Source: Anthropogastromicrobium sp052273485 (GTDB lineage: Bacteria; Bacillota; Clostridia; Lachnospirales; Lachnospiraceae). From it: 64,000 bases of DNA. The notes below the pieces were generated by a model. The model was not told where the DNA came from. It saw only the letters and a list, made by a program, of their open reading frames with translations, and did no database searches. Positions 52,141 to 61,875 of the stretch are shown in pieces (the first letter of the stretch is position 1; each line of letters opens with the position of its first letter). Both the position numbers and the translations under genes were made by a program. The stretch spans positions 19,735 to 83,734 of the forward strand of contig DAVZID010000005.1 of NCBI GenBank assembly GCA_052273485.1, in the 5' to 3' direction.

Positions 52141-53358
52141 ATGAAAGGAAAAAAGAAGATTGGACTGATTTTAATGTATCTGTCCTTCGGCATCATCATG
52201 GCCGGACTTGGTGCCAATGATGCCCTGCGTGGTGTATTCTCACCGATTTTTGAGAATCACTTTGAACTTTCATCCGTGCAAATTTCAATGATTATCGTCA
52301 TGAGCTATGCCGGAAATCTAATTTTCTTGTGGGCAGGAACCCGCCTTGCGGACCGTTTTGAAAAGAAAAAGGTCATGATTGGCATTCTGCTTGTATGGAT
52401 GGCAGCATTGCTTGTCTATGTGACAACTGACAACTACTACGTCCTGCTTGTCACGATGCTCTTTACCATGGGCGCTTCCACATTAATGAACACCATGATC
52501 AATCTGTTTGTTCCAATGTATTTTGCAGCACCCGGCTTAATCGTTAACACGTTATTCTTTGTACAGGGTATTGGAACAACCGGAAGCCAAATGATTCTTG
52601 GACAAGTTGCAACCGGATTTTCCTGGTGGCAAAAGACCAACCTGTTACTGTTTGTACTTGGTCTGATCGGTTTAATTCTCTTTTTATTTGCTGGAAAGAA
52701 GGCAGTTGTCTTAAAGAAAGAACCTGCTGCGGCTGTTTCCGATCAAAATGCAACTACTGCTTCCAGTCAAAAACAAAAAGTTCAGATGAACAGCCCAATT
52801 TTGTGGCTCCTCGTTCTCGTATTTGGTTTCTATTTCATCGGCGAGCACGGCGTATTAAACTGGCTGCTTCTTTATTGTAAGGATCAGTTTAACATGGATT
52901 CCAGTCAGGCTTCCATCTATCTGTCCATGTTTTCCGGTACCATGATGGTTGGTCGTCTCGTTATGGCTCCTCTCGTTCAGAAGTTGGGTCCATCACGAAG
53001 CATTCAGATCTTTGGTGGAATCGGTACTGTACTGTACGCAGTCGGTATCTTCTGTGGAAAGCCAACGCTTATGTTAGTCGGTATTTCTGGATTGTTTGTC
53101 TCCATTCTGTATCCGACCTTACTTCTGTTTGTTCAGCAGTATTATCCGTCCTCCATCGCCTCCACTGCAACCGGAACGGTTATCAGTATCGCTACGGTAT
53201 TTGATATTGCCTTCAACCTGTTATTCGGCAAGATCATTGACCAGATGGGCTATCATCTTGGATTTATGATTCTTCCAGTATCCATGATCATCTTCTATTT
53301 GATCGTAAACTTCTTAATCAAGAAGTACAAGCCACTTCGCAATCTGGGCGACGCCTAA
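52141..53358 (+). CDS. MFS transporter
   Basis: A 405-residue major facilitator protein with 12 predicted membrane helices. GLGANDALRGVFSPIFENHFELSSVQISMIIVMSYAGNLIF and the loop-2-like GTRLADRFEKKKVMIGI resemble the sugar-transporting FucP-like branch, but the substrate is unknown. The central loop (about 200-225) is hydrophilic, rich in Gln and Ala. ATG 52141 has GGAG six bases upstream; the reading from 52111 has none. It is monocistronic, with its own promoter and terminator. Confidence 0.9.
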   Translation: MKGKKKIGLILMYLSFGIIMAGLGANDALRGVFSPIFENHFELSSVQISMIIVMSYAGNLIFLWAGTRLADRFEKKKVMIGILLVWMAALLVYVTTDNYYVLLVTMLFTMGASTLMNTMINLFVPMYFAAPGLIVNTLFFVQGIGTTGSQMILGQVATGFSWWQKTNLLLFVLGLIGLILFLFAGKKAVVLKKEPAAAVSDQNATTASSQKQKVQMNSPILWLLVLVFGFYFIGEHGVLNWLLLYCKDQFNMDSSQASIYLSMFSGTMMVGRLVMAPLVQKLGPSRSIQIFGGIGTVLYAVGIFCGKPTLMLVGISGLFVSILYPTLLLFVQQYYPSSIASTATGTVISIATVFDIAFNLLFGKIIDQMGYHLGFMILPVSMIIFYLIVNFLIKKYKPLRNLGDA

Positions 53359-53407
53359 ACGGACCATCGCGCAGCTACGTTTCTTTTGTACAATCAAAAA
53401 TGACGTC

Positions 53408-53446
53408 AAAAAAGCTCTGGAATCTCATTTCTCCAGAGCTTTTTCT
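53408..53446. terminator. Intrinsic terminator of the MFS gene
   Basis: AAAAAGCTCTGGA and TCCAGAGCTTTTT form a long perfect stem with a 10-nt loop and runs of A and T. It could work in both directions, also for the minus-strand EAL gene (stop at 53512). Confidence 0.9.
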
Positions 53447-53511
53447 TTTTCATTCAATTGATTTTACTTTCTATGTTTCTTTTATGAATGATGCTATCTT
53501 CATATGAAATC

Positions 53512-55941
53512 TCACTGCTTCTGCTCGTCCATCGTCATTTGATCAAGTACTGCATATGGCTTCGGGCTGGAATAGTAATAACCTTGAATCTGGTCACAAT
53601 TCATCTCTCTTAAAAATGCCGCCTGTTCCTTATGCTCGACACCCTCTGCCACAACCTTCATATTCAAGCCATGTGCCAGTGCGATAACATGCTGAATGAT
53701 CTGATCGCCACTGGCATTTCCAATATAGTCAATCAGACTCTTATCCAGCTTAAGCACAGCAAATGGCAGGACATTTAAACTTGTCAGAGAGGAAAATCCC
53801 GTGCCAAAATCGTCCATGTGCAGCTTAAAGCCTGAATCAACGAGTGCATCGACAAGTGCCTTAATCTGAATGCTATACATCGCAACCGATTCCGTCAGCT
53901 CGATCGGAACTGACTCGATCGGGATGCCGCTTTCCTTAACAACACGCGTATAATTTTCAACCAATCCCTCGTGATGCAGACTTGCTCGTGAAAGATTGAT
54001 CGAAATTGGGAAAAATGGCTTTCGAGCGTCAAGTCGCTCTTTTTGCACCTGACACACTTTCTTGAACACATACTCATCCAACCTGGTGATAAGACCATCT
54101 CGCTCAAACAGCGGAATAAATGCCCCTGGCGATACCATACTTCCGTCTGACTTTCGCCAACGAATCAGTGCCTCTGCACCCGCAATTTTTTCGGTCTGTG
54201 CATCGTATTTTGGTTGAAACCAGACTTCAAATTCTTCTCTTTGCAGCGCATCGTCAAACTGATTTTCCATCATAACTTCCTGAATGTGCTGTTGACCAAG
54301 TTTATCATTGTAGTAAGCAATGTTTTTCTCATAATTAAGCTGAATACTCTTCATTGCCATAATCGCACGGTCACAGATATCCGTAATTGAAAGGCTATTG
54401 TCAATTTCTTTATATACACCGTACTTTACAAGCAAATTGGAAATCGGTGCGTTTTCTGAAATATGTTTTGCGATTTTCTTAAGTACCTTTTCCGGCTCAT
54501 GTGTCTGCAGCGATGTCATAATAACAAATTGATCATCACTGTATCTGGCTGCCAACCCATCGGTCAACATCTCACGGATGGATTTTGCAAGGTACTGTAA
54601 AATCTCATCGCCGACACGAGTGCCATAGATGCTGTTAATCAGCTTAAAATTCTTAACATCTGCCACTATTACAAGATAGGATTTCTCTGGCTGATACTTC
54701 ATCAGAAGACCGGCATGATGGTAAAAAGCAGGTTTTGTGTACAATCCGGTCAGATCATCATACTCAATCGCATTGAGCGCTGCTGCCGATTCCTTTAACT
54801 TGATCACACTATTGATTCGCGCCTTTACTACTCGCTGATTGTATGGCTTCGGCACAAAATCGGCTGCCCCAAGCTCCAAACACTTTGCCTCATCGTCCTG
54901 TCTTCCACTTCCCGTCATGACAATGATCGGAACAGATGCTAACAGCGGATTTTTCTTTACTTGTTCTAAGAACTGAAAACCGTCACATACCGGCATAAAC
55001 ATGTCAAGCAGCACAACTGACAACTCTGCGTAATGCTCCTCCAACATCTTTAAGCCAACTGCACCATCTTCCGCACACAGCACATCAAACTGATCACGAA
55101 GCAAGTCTGTTAAGATTTCTCGATTAATCTCGTCGTCCTCCACAACTAGCACACGACATTTCGCGGCAATTCCGCCAGGTGATACCACTGCCTGAAGCTG
55201 ATTTCGTCTTACATCGGCATCCTCATTTGCAAATGCGAGCACGATCGTCTCAAATGAATTTGCCTCTCCAACTCTCGCACACTTTAAATACATGTAATGG
55301 ATTTCTCCGTCTTTTCTCCTTCTGCTACGAAAATGGACCATAAACTGAGGCACACGCTTTAAATGCGCACACAAAGAATCAAAGTCCATTACAAATTCAA
55401 GTTTTCCCTGATCCTGTGGCAGAACATTTTCTTCCACATAAGCTGTAATTGCGGGTATATAGTCCGTGCCAGTTAGCAGCGTAGTCACATCTGCATTGGT
55501 GTTTTCCAGATAAGAAAGGATCTTCTGTGTTTGTTTATTTACGGAATAAATGCCGCTGTAATCATTTCCAAGCACATTGATAATACTAGTTAATCGTAAC
55601 CCCTCCTCATCCTCTGGAAGCGGCGCATTTACAGCCTTATTTGCTCCATCCTGTGCTGCAGTTCCAAATACAAGCGCATGTCCTACTGTGCCATCTGGCA
55701 TACACATTTCCACTGCATCCACTGTCTCATAAGCGCCACTAATTGGATCTATATAGGTTTTCGGTCCCTCCACTTTGTTATAAACCGGGCACATCGCACA
55801 TGGCATTTCCAGATTCATAAGACACCGATAGCATTTTTCTCCCGCTTTTATCTGCGGGTACATCTGTTCTGCAACTTTATTAAAGCTGACAATCTTATAG
55901 TCGTTATCGACTACATACATTCCTGATGCATTTTGTCCCAT
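53512..55941 (-). CDS. REC / degenerate GGDEF / EAL signalling protein
   Basis: An 809-residue cytoplasmic protein for cyclic-di-GMP signalling. It starts with a PAS-like region bearing CYRCLMNLEMPCAMC, a CxxC pair that could bind metal or sense redox. A second sensory part (about 120-250) follows. Then come a receiver domain (about 262-385, phosphoacceptor Asp near 313 in VVLLDMFMP), a GGDEF domain whose motif is RYSDDQF and so should be inactive, and an EAL domain with EALIRW, SINLSRASL, IELTES, DDFGTG, KLDKSLI and EGVE all kept. It is predicted to be a phosphodiesterase. ATG 55941 follows GGAAGGAAAAAGA; the upstream TTG overlaps that site. Confidence 0.93.
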   Translation of the reverse strand: MGQNASGMYVVDNDYKIVSFNKVAEQMYPQIKAGEKCYRCLMNLEMPCAMCPVYNKVEGPKTYIDPISGAYETVDAVEMCMPDGTVGHALVFGTAAQDGANKAVNAPLPEDEEGLRLTSIINVLGNDYSGIYSVNKQTQKILSYLENTNADVTTLLTGTDYIPAITAYVEENVLPQDQGKLEFVMDFDSLCAHLKRVPQFMVHFRSRRRKDGEIHYMYLKCARVGEANSFETIVLAFANEDADVRRNQLQAVVSPGGIAAKCRVLVVEDDEINREILTDLLRDQFDVLCAEDGAVGLKMLEEHYAELSVVLLDMFMPVCDGFQFLEQVKKNPLLASVPIIVMTGSGRQDDEAKCLELGAADFVPKPYNQRVVKARINSVIKLKESAAALNAIEYDDLTGLYTKPAFYHHAGLLMKYQPEKSYLVIVADVKNFKLINSIYGTRVGDEILQYLAKSIREMLTDGLAARYSDDQFVIMTSLQTHEPEKVLKKIAKHISENAPISNLLVKYGVYKEIDNSLSITDICDRAIMAMKSIQLNYEKNIAYYNDKLGQQHIQEVMMENQFDDALQREEFEVWFQPKYDAQTEKIAGAEALIRWRKSDGSMVSPGAFIPLFERDGLITRLDEYVFKKVCQVQKERLDARKPFFPISINLSRASLHHEGLVENYTRVVKESGIPIESVPIELTESVAMYSIQIKALVDALVDSGFKLHMDDFGTGFSSLTSLNVLPFAVLKLDKSLIDYIGNASGDQIIQHVIALAHGLNMKVVAEGVEHKEQAAFLREMNCDQIQGYYYSSPKPYAVLDQMTMDEQKQ

Positions 55942-56085
55942 TCTTTTTCCTTCCAAACTTCAAAACTTCTAGCCTTCGAAATTCCATTTACAAAGCACAT
56001 CCAGTATAGGAGAAAATTTGATAAAATGCAACTCTTTTTCACTGATTTCTGTATGATTTTCTAATTGTTTGGAATTTCGAAATAG

Positions 56086-56847
56086 TTAATTTATCACAGC
56101 ACATACTGGATAATGATCCGACAGGTACATGCCGGCCTGTTCGTCCGTCCATTTGTACACGGTTTCACAGCTCCAGCTACCCTGTAGCACAATATAATCA
56201 ATGCTGCACGGTGGGTCGGACGGGTTGTTCTGGTAATAGCCGTGGTACGTAATGCCAATCTCTTTTGTCACATTTGTAAGCGTCTTGTCCTCACAAATCG
56301 CCGCCATCTCCGGTGCATCAGGCTCTGCATTAAAGTCACCGCACAAGATGGTGGGCACATCCTTCCAAAAGGTTTCTTGTTTCATATGTGTCAAAATCTG
56401 GCATAAGCCCTTCTCTCTGGCAAGTGCACCGATATGATCAAGATGCGTATTGATTACCCGAAAGACCTTTCCACTTTGCATATTCTCAAATACAGCCTCT
56501 GTTGCGGTTCGTGGGCAAGTGCTCTGTTCCTCGTAGCGTGAACCTGGAACATCTGGCGTCGGTGATAGCCACCACGTCTCCATGCGAATCAGGTTAAGCC
56601 GATCTTTGCGATAGGCGATGCTCATCTGCTCATCACGAAGATCGCTGCCTCTTCCGCAGCCGATCACATAATAATCTGTTAAATTTTCTTTCAACCACAC
56701 AGCAACGTGTGGAAGCACCTCCTGAAATCCGATGAGATCTGGCTTTTCCTGCTCGATCTTTTTTAAGATCAGTGCCTTTCGGTTGGTAAACTGGTTGATG
56801 CCATCCTGACCGTAATCACAGCGGATATTAAATGTTACTACTTTCAT
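56086..56847 (-). CDS. Endonuclease/exonuclease/phosphatase-family protein
   Basis: A 253-residue Mg2+-dependent hydrolase of the EEP superfamily: VVTFNIRCDYGQDGINQFTNRK at the start, DLIGFQEVLPHV with the metal-binding Glu, INTHLDHIG, ILCGDFNAEPDAPEM and the final LSDHYPVCAVI. The substrate could be a phosphodiester, sphingolipid or nucleotide; sequence alone does not decide. ATG 56847 is supported by GGGGAGAAAAGG and by family alignment. A promoter with an internal palindrome lies 100 nt upstream. Confidence 0.9.
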   Translation of the reverse strand: MKVVTFNIRCDYGQDGINQFTNRKALILKKIEQEKPDLIGFQEVLPHVAVWLKENLTDYYVIGCGRGSDLRDEQMSIAYRKDRLNLIRMETWWLSPTPDVPGSRYEEQSTCPRTATEAVFENMQSGKVFRVINTHLDHIGALAREKGLCQILTHMKQETFWKDVPTILCGDFNAEPDAPEMAAICEDKTLTNVTKEIGITYHGYYQNNPSDPPCSIDYIVLQGSWSCETVYKWTDEQAGMYLSDHYPVCAVIN

Positions 56848-56946
56848 TTTCCTTTTCTCCCCGGTAACTTGCAATATGTGGTGACATGTCCTATTTTGTA
56901 GAAAGTTTGCAATCACTTGCAGCGAATCTTGTCAACTGCTGATGAT

Positions 56947-56975
56947 ATTGTATCACAAATGTGATGTAACTACAA
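56947..56975 (-). promoter_or_regulatory. Promoter of the EEP gene with palindromic operator
   Basis: Minus-strand TTGTAG (56970-56975) and TACAAT (56947-56952), 17 bp apart. Inside the spacer is the perfect inverted repeat ATCACA-TT-TGTGAT on the minus strand (56952-56965), well placed for a repressor. Confidence 0.5.
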
Positions 56976-57002
56976 GCAGAAACGTATTTTACAAAAAGAA
57001 AA

Positions 57003-57044
57003 ATTGCCGCAAAAGCTATCTGTTCCAATAGCCTCTGCAGCAAT
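57003..57044 (-). terminator. Terminator of the GTPase/Hsp70-like operon
   Basis: ATTGCTGC pairs with GCGGCAAT, with the inner stem GGCTATT/ATAGC, and TTTTTCTTTTTG follows on the minus strand. It is 19 nt past the stop of the Hsp70-like gene and marks the 3' end of the operon. Confidence 0.9.
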
Positions 57045-57062
57045 ACTCCTTTTCAGAAACAC

Positions 57063-60035
57063 TTATAATGTAAACTGTATCTCACCAATTACTTTAATGG
57101 TTTTCTCATCGAAAACGCCATCCTCGCAAATCTCACCAATTCCATACTCAATTGTATCTGGCTTTATTGCACGAATATAGAAATCTTTATCTTCATCTCG
57201 ATCTTTTACAGGACAATTTTTGCGTTTTGTTCTACTGATGTCAAAATCACCACTCTGTGCATCTGGAAGCGATGTATAATACAGTTCCAAATCATCATCT
57301 GCTGGAATCATTAATGGTACCCATTTTCGATACTCCACGCCTCGATCAAGCTTTACCTCAAGCTTATCATCATAATTTAATCCAATATAGAATTTAAATT
57401 TTGCCTCATCAGATGCACTTGTCTCTTCATAAACATGTACATTTCGATCAACCAAACCATAGGCTACTCCTGTTTTTCCAGTCGGACGATCCAAACTTTC
57501 ATTTACAGTTTGTCCCATTCGTTCAAAGAATTCTGGTGTTCCCAATGGTGGCAAAATTTCAATATCAAGTGGAGTGCCATAGGAAGCTTCGAATTCCTGA
57601 ATACTCTTATCCAACAACCTCTTTAAGATAGGAGACTTGCTGGCATTTCCAGCTAACAGCAAGTAGATCTTCTGAACATCTTTCGACCTACTGTCTGCAA
57701 GTGCACTTTTTAAAGCATTGAAATACGTGTTAATTCCACGCTGAATTCTATTTTCTAAAACTTCAATCAGATCAATAAAAACATCGTTTTCAACACTATC
57801 AATATAAAGCTTATTTGGAATTGTCTCGCCCTTATCGTCTTCAAGTTCGATATTGATATATCCATTTTTAAGAAAATCTAATGAAATATCTGATCTTAAC
57901 GTATATCCCTTCAAGATTCTCTTCTTATGGTTACTATCTGCATCAAACGGTTCCTCGTAATCTGCCTCTGGCTCCTCATCCTCATAACCGTCAATTCCTT
58001 CCCAGAAAGGACGCAGCTGCATCATGAGCTGCATCATATTCCTTCTTGCAGCCGGTGAATCAACTGTCAAACGCTCCAAACCAGAATATAGCTCACTATC
58101 TGCTGGTTTTATAAATGGAAAATTCTTCTCTTGTTCACAATGCAGCGTATTCTCAACAAAAATCGTATACGCCATAAGTTCCAATAGATTTTCTCCACCA
58201 AGATAGCGATCTCCTTCATCCTTAAACTGCTCAATTACCCAGCTTACGCGGGATTCCTTACGATTTCTCTTATTTGCTGCTCTCCAGATACCAAAAATCA
58301 TATCTGTCGTACCACCACCAAAATCGAAAACAGAATAAAAGATTTTCTCTTCAGCGGCCGGTTTAAACTGGTACTCTTTCATTGCATACACAGCATAGGC
58401 AGCCGGTTCACTGCACTGTGGCTTTACCTCAAACTTTGCCATCACCTCATTATCTAGTACAATTGAACTTGGCATGGAACGTCTGATTCCCTTTTGAAAG
58501 CTTTGAATAATTCGATCACGAATACTCTTTTCATATGTAGTCGGAAATGACATACTATATTTCAAAAAGATTTTATTGTAAACGTTGTTGATCATCAAAC
58601 CAAGATAGTATGCATAAATTTCAAGTGGGTCAATATCTGTCTCTGAGTTGCAATCCTTAAAGGCTGGAAGTGGCTTTGAATATCCTCTCTTATCGCGAAT
58701 AATTGGCAATCTGCTTCCTGTCGCATCGCCGCACCACTGCTTAATATCCGTCAAAAACGTACTTAGTTCCTTGCTTTCTGCCTCTGCCAGATCTTTTTTG
58801 GCCGAATAAGCAACTCGTATATCTTCTTCCGATGTGAATGGTCGTCCAGCTGCCTCATCAGACTTGTACTGTTCAAGAAACTTTTCGACATCAATAAATT
58901 CCAGCATCGTTGGATTTTCAACATCTTCCTCTTTTAACTGTGTATTATAGGAAGTCGTACCTACACGAAGCAGTCTGGTTTTATTGTTTTCATCCTTCAA
59001 TGAAACAACAGTGCTCTTTGTTCCAAAGTCAATACCCACAATACCAGTATCGCAAACATCGATCTTTGGATTTCTTGTCGCGTATTTTCCATTTAATGTT
59101 ACCATCTCCGAGCCTTCCATTGAATAAAACAGCTCCCAGTGACCTTCACCACTTTCCTCTAGGCAAATTCGTTCCTTTGGCGCCAACCCGCATCGATAGG
59201 TATCTGCCATTAGAACCGCATTTAACACAATCTCGGTTTGAATCTCATTTAACTTCGGTGTCTCTGCAATCCATTTATTAAACTCCTCATCAAGCTTACC
59301 CTGTGAAAAAAGCTCTGGATTCATCTCGCGGCATTTCTGCGTTCTTTTCGCACAATAGTTAAGCATTTCTTTGATATGCTCCGAGTCATAATTCCGAATT
59401 TCAATAAATTTTTGATATTCCTGTAATGCTCTTATAATGTCATTATATTGCTTGCTGCGACTCTCTTCCTCTTCTACATATGCAAATCTTCCAGATTCGA
59501 TTCCCTGTGAAAACTCTTCCTTCTTTAATACGCAGCACGGAATTACATACACTTCACTTGCCCATCCTTGCGTCTTCTGGAATCGCTTGCTTCGCATGTC
59601 AAAGCATCCATCTTCATATTTAATAAGAAAGCTGTCTGAGCGAAAAAGTGACGCAATTCCTGAACCTCTTTCATCTGCCGTAAACCCAGGAATATTATCA
59701 AAGCGATCCGCATTATCAACGAATAAATATTTTATTTCTTCTTCCTTAAAAAGATGAAGTGGCTTGTCCAACCAACCACGATCATTCACCTCATACTTCT
59801 TGGCTTCGCCAAAAGCAATCTCAAATGCCGGAATATAATAGCCCTTCTCACTTGCATCCTTTCCATTTGTAAAATAGATGCTAACGCGATTAAACATCTC
59901 CTCTCTGTACTTACGACACATATCAATTAATGTTCGTTTAATATAATCATCTGTAAACCAAGTCTTTAAATCGCGTCTGATAAAGCCCTTTACGGCAACC
60001 TTATCTACTGCACTTGTCAAACTATCTACATTCAT
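57063..60035 (-). CDS. Large Hsp70/actin-fold ATPase
   Basis: A 990-residue protein with an Hsp70/actin-type ATPase embedded between unfamiliar regions. Phosphate-1 loop GIVGIDFGTKSTVVSL is near residue 335, phosphate-2 VFDFGGGTTDMIFG near 570, an Hsp70-like GDRYLGGENLLELM near 608 and the adenosine motif LLLAGNASKSPIL near 793. The N-terminal 330 residues and the C-terminal about 130 (acidic, beta-rich) match nothing I know. An acidic loop (about 684-700) sits within the core. There is no substrate-binding domain of DnaK. It resembles SrfB-like proteins in size and design, a comparison from memory. It is last in a four-gene operon, 12 nt after the 233-residue gene; AAGGAG precedes the ATG. 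Confidence 0.9.
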   Translation of the reverse strand: MNVDSLTSAVDKVAVKGFIRRDLKTWFTDDYIKRTLIDMCRKYREEMFNRVSIYFTNGKDASEKGYYIPAFEIAFGEAKKYEVNDRGWLDKPLHLFKEEEIKYLFVDNADRFDNIPGFTADERGSGIASLFRSDSFLIKYEDGCFDMRSKRFQKTQGWASEVYVIPCCVLKKEEFSQGIESGRFAYVEEEESRSKQYNDIIRALQEYQKFIEIRNYDSEHIKEMLNYCAKRTQKCREMNPELFSQGKLDEEFNKWIAETPKLNEIQTEIVLNAVLMADTYRCGLAPKERICLEESGEGHWELFYSMEGSEMVTLNGKYATRNPKIDVCDTGIVGIDFGTKSTVVSLKDENNKTRLLRVGTTSYNTQLKEEDVENPTMLEFIDVEKFLEQYKSDEAAGRPFTSEEDIRVAYSAKKDLAEAESKELSTFLTDIKQWCGDATGSRLPIIRDKRGYSKPLPAFKDCNSETDIDPLEIYAYYLGLMINNVYNKIFLKYSMSFPTTYEKSIRDRIIQSFQKGIRRSMPSSIVLDNEVMAKFEVKPQCSEPAAYAVYAMKEYQFKPAAEEKIFYSVFDFGGGTTDMIFGIWRAANKRNRKESRVSWVIEQFKDEGDRYLGGENLLELMAYTIFVENTLHCEQEKNFPFIKPADSELYSGLERLTVDSPAARRNMMQLMMQLRPFWEGIDGYEDEEPEADYEEPFDADSNHKKRILKGYTLRSDISLDFLKNGYINIELEDDKGETIPNKLYIDSVENDVFIDLIEVLENRIQRGINTYFNALKSALADSRSKDVQKIYLLLAGNASKSPILKRLLDKSIQEFEASYGTPLDIEILPPLGTPEFFERMGQTVNESLDRPTGKTGVAYGLVDRNVHVYEETSASDEAKFKFYIGLNYDDKLEVKLDRGVEYRKWVPLMIPADDDLELYYTSLPDAQSGDFDISRTKRKNCPVKDRDEDKDFYIRAIKPDTIEYGIGEICEDGVFDEKTIKVIGEIQFTL

Positions 60036-60047
60036 AGCTTACACTCC

Positions 60048-60749
60048 TTATCTCTTATCATCAATGGTTCGTTCTTTTAATTCTCGAATTCTACTTTTAA
60101 AAAAATTCGATACACCCCGAACGACAATATGACAATGCTGTGTTTCCTTATGAACAACTACATATTCTTTTCCCATATGAAGTGATGCCTCAATTTCTCT
60201 GGAGCGATCTTTGTTTTCAGTATCGAGCAGCATTTTTCTAAACAGATAAATTTGTTCATTTATCTGCAGATCTCTCGGTATCACAAATCTTCGACTTGCC
60301 TTCATGCATTCTTTCCAAAACTCCTGTACTGCACTTACACAAATTAACAATCCAAATTCCATGTTTTCTTTTCTTAAAACAATAAAATCTGAAAAACGTG
60401 AAATTAACTTTTCACTATCGTTATATTCTTCAAGAATCCCTGCTAATAGTGTTTTGTATTCTCTAAGGCTCTGTGTCTCAAATGCAAAATTCAGATAGCG
60501 GTATGGCTTCTCATTCTTTGCATTCAACTCCTTTATCACAATCCAGTAGGTCTCCTTATCTGGCAGATTTCCAAATGCAAAATCAACAGAACCACATTCA
60601 AAAACACTTTGAACAATTGGTAAAACACTATCATTTTGCAAAATAAATCTTGATCCTTGTTGATCTTTCGCTTCTGTATCAAACTTAAAGCTACCCAGAA
60701 CAAACCCACATGATGATCCTTCATAAGAACAATAGCTGTAAATTTTCAT
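60048..60749 (-). CDS. Unrecognised 233-aa operon partner
   Basis: I do not recognise this 233-residue protein. The N-terminal half looks beta-rich (IYSYCSYEGSSCGFVLGSFKF, YWIVIKELNA, YRYLNFAFETQSLREY). The C-terminal half has a helical amphipathic stretch (LQINEQIYLFRKMLL) and a strongly basic end (SNFFKSRIRELKERTIDDKR). There is no P-loop, signal peptide or membrane segment. Invariant placement between the second GTPase (15 nt) and the Hsp70-like ATPase (12 nt) suggests an adaptor or effector-exchange factor joining the two. GAGGAG lies 12 nt before the ATG. Confidence 0.75.
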   Translation of the reverse strand: MKIYSYCSYEGSSCGFVLGSFKFDTEAKDQQGSRFILQNDSVLPIVQSVFECGSVDFAFGNLPDKETYWIVIKELNAKNEKPYRYLNFAFETQSLREYKTLLAGILEEYNDSEKLISRFSDFIVLRKENMEFGLLICVSAVQEFWKECMKASRRFVIPRDLQINEQIYLFRKMLLDTENKDRSREIEASLHMGKEYVVVHKETQHCHIVVRGVSNFFKSRIRELKERTIDDKR

Positions 60750-60764
60750 ATTCTACAGTGCTCC

Positions 60765-61856
60765 TCACACACCTTTAAACTTTAATGGATCACAGATAAT
60801 TTCATATCCATCTCCCTCTTTTTTCAACTTGCTTCTTAAAACTTCAGAGCAGTCTGCAAAATCCTTTGCGCCCGGTATTTTAAGGAAGCGACTTGCCATT
60901 GTATCAGCCATACCAAGAATACTACCGAACAATCCTGTTTTTCTTGTTTTTGTCTGCTCCGCCCACTTTAATAAGAATACAAGTGTATATAATAATGGCT
61001 GCTCACAATATTCTGGGGCTGGCTCCTTCGCGCCAGCATCAAAACGATATAATGGGCGATCTGGATATTCCTCTCCATTTGTTCTTCCATTCATAATCGG
61101 TTCATTATTTGCATCTTCCTCAAATCGGCAAAATCTTGCATTTCCAAGAGTAAAAATAGGAGTAATAGCACATTCATATTTATCCTGATTCTCTCCCTGC
61201 GTTATAAATCCAATCAAATTTTCATAGGCTTTCTTAACTGCTGCATTTAGTTCTTCCATATGATCCTTTGAAGGAGTATTTCTATCTGAATATTTTTCAC
61301 ATTTCAGCGGAACAAACAGAACCATTTTCTTTCGAATATTTCCTTCTGAAATCACAAAATTTTCTTTTACCATGTCAGCAATTCGTGTTGAGAAATTTTT
61401 AGGGAGATTAAAAATCCCTTCCATTTCCATAAGATACGGTGTATCAATTGCAATCATAATAATGTCTGACTTTCCCATGATTTCTTTAAGCTGCTCAAAC
61501 TTCCCAGGATTACTAAGCCATTCTCCCGGATAATCCGAAAAATTTATTTGCAGCTTTGCGCTTGGTTTATTTACAAGCTGAATACCAAACTGATACGTCT
61601 GCTCTGACTGAGTTGGGTTATCATCAGGTGTAAACGGCTTATTTTTCTGAACAGCATCATAATATCGGCGCTGCTCCTGACTTTTGTCTTCAAGTGCTTT
61701 CATTGTATCAAAGTCAAGCGAAGAAATTGAAAGTCCCAGTTTTTTCTCGTCACTAAATACATGGTCAACGCATTCTTTCATAGCTGCAAGAATACTCGTT
61801 TTTCCACTTCTTCTGCCACCAAACATCATAATATTCACTTCGAAATTTTTTCCCAT
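60765..61856 (-). CDS. P-loop GTPase, double-GTPase (DO-GTPase)-like
   Basis: A 363-residue P-loop NTPase. Walker A is FGGRRSGKTSIL (residues 12-23) and the G3-type motif INFSDYPGEWL (104-114). IIMIAIDTPYLME follows near residue 130, and a possible base-recognition strand is MVLFVPLKCEKYS near 198. The design recalls the double-GTPase proteins reported in bacterial conflict operons; I cannot verify membership. There are no membrane segments. GGGAG lies 11 nt before the ATG. It is separated by 19 nt from the dynamin-like gene. Confidence 0.85.
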   Translation of the reverse strand: MGKNFEVNIMMFGGRRSGKTSILAAMKECVDHVFSDEKKLGLSISSLDFDTMKALEDKSQEQRRYYDAVQKNKPFTPDDNPTQSEQTYQFGIQLVNKPSAKLQINFSDYPGEWLSNPGKFEQLKEIMGKSDIIMIAIDTPYLMEMEGIFNLPKNFSTRIADMVKENFVISEGNIRKKMVLFVPLKCEKYSDRNTPSKDHMEELNAAVKKAYENLIGFITQGENQDKYECAITPIFTLGNARFCRFEEDANNEPIMNGRTNGEEYPDRPLYRFDAGAKEPAPEYCEQPLLYTLVFLLKWAEQTKTRKTGLFGSILGMADTMASRFLKIPGAKDFADCSEVLRSKLKKEGDGYEIICDPLKFKGV

Positions 61857-61875
61857 TGTTGCCTACTCTCCCGTA

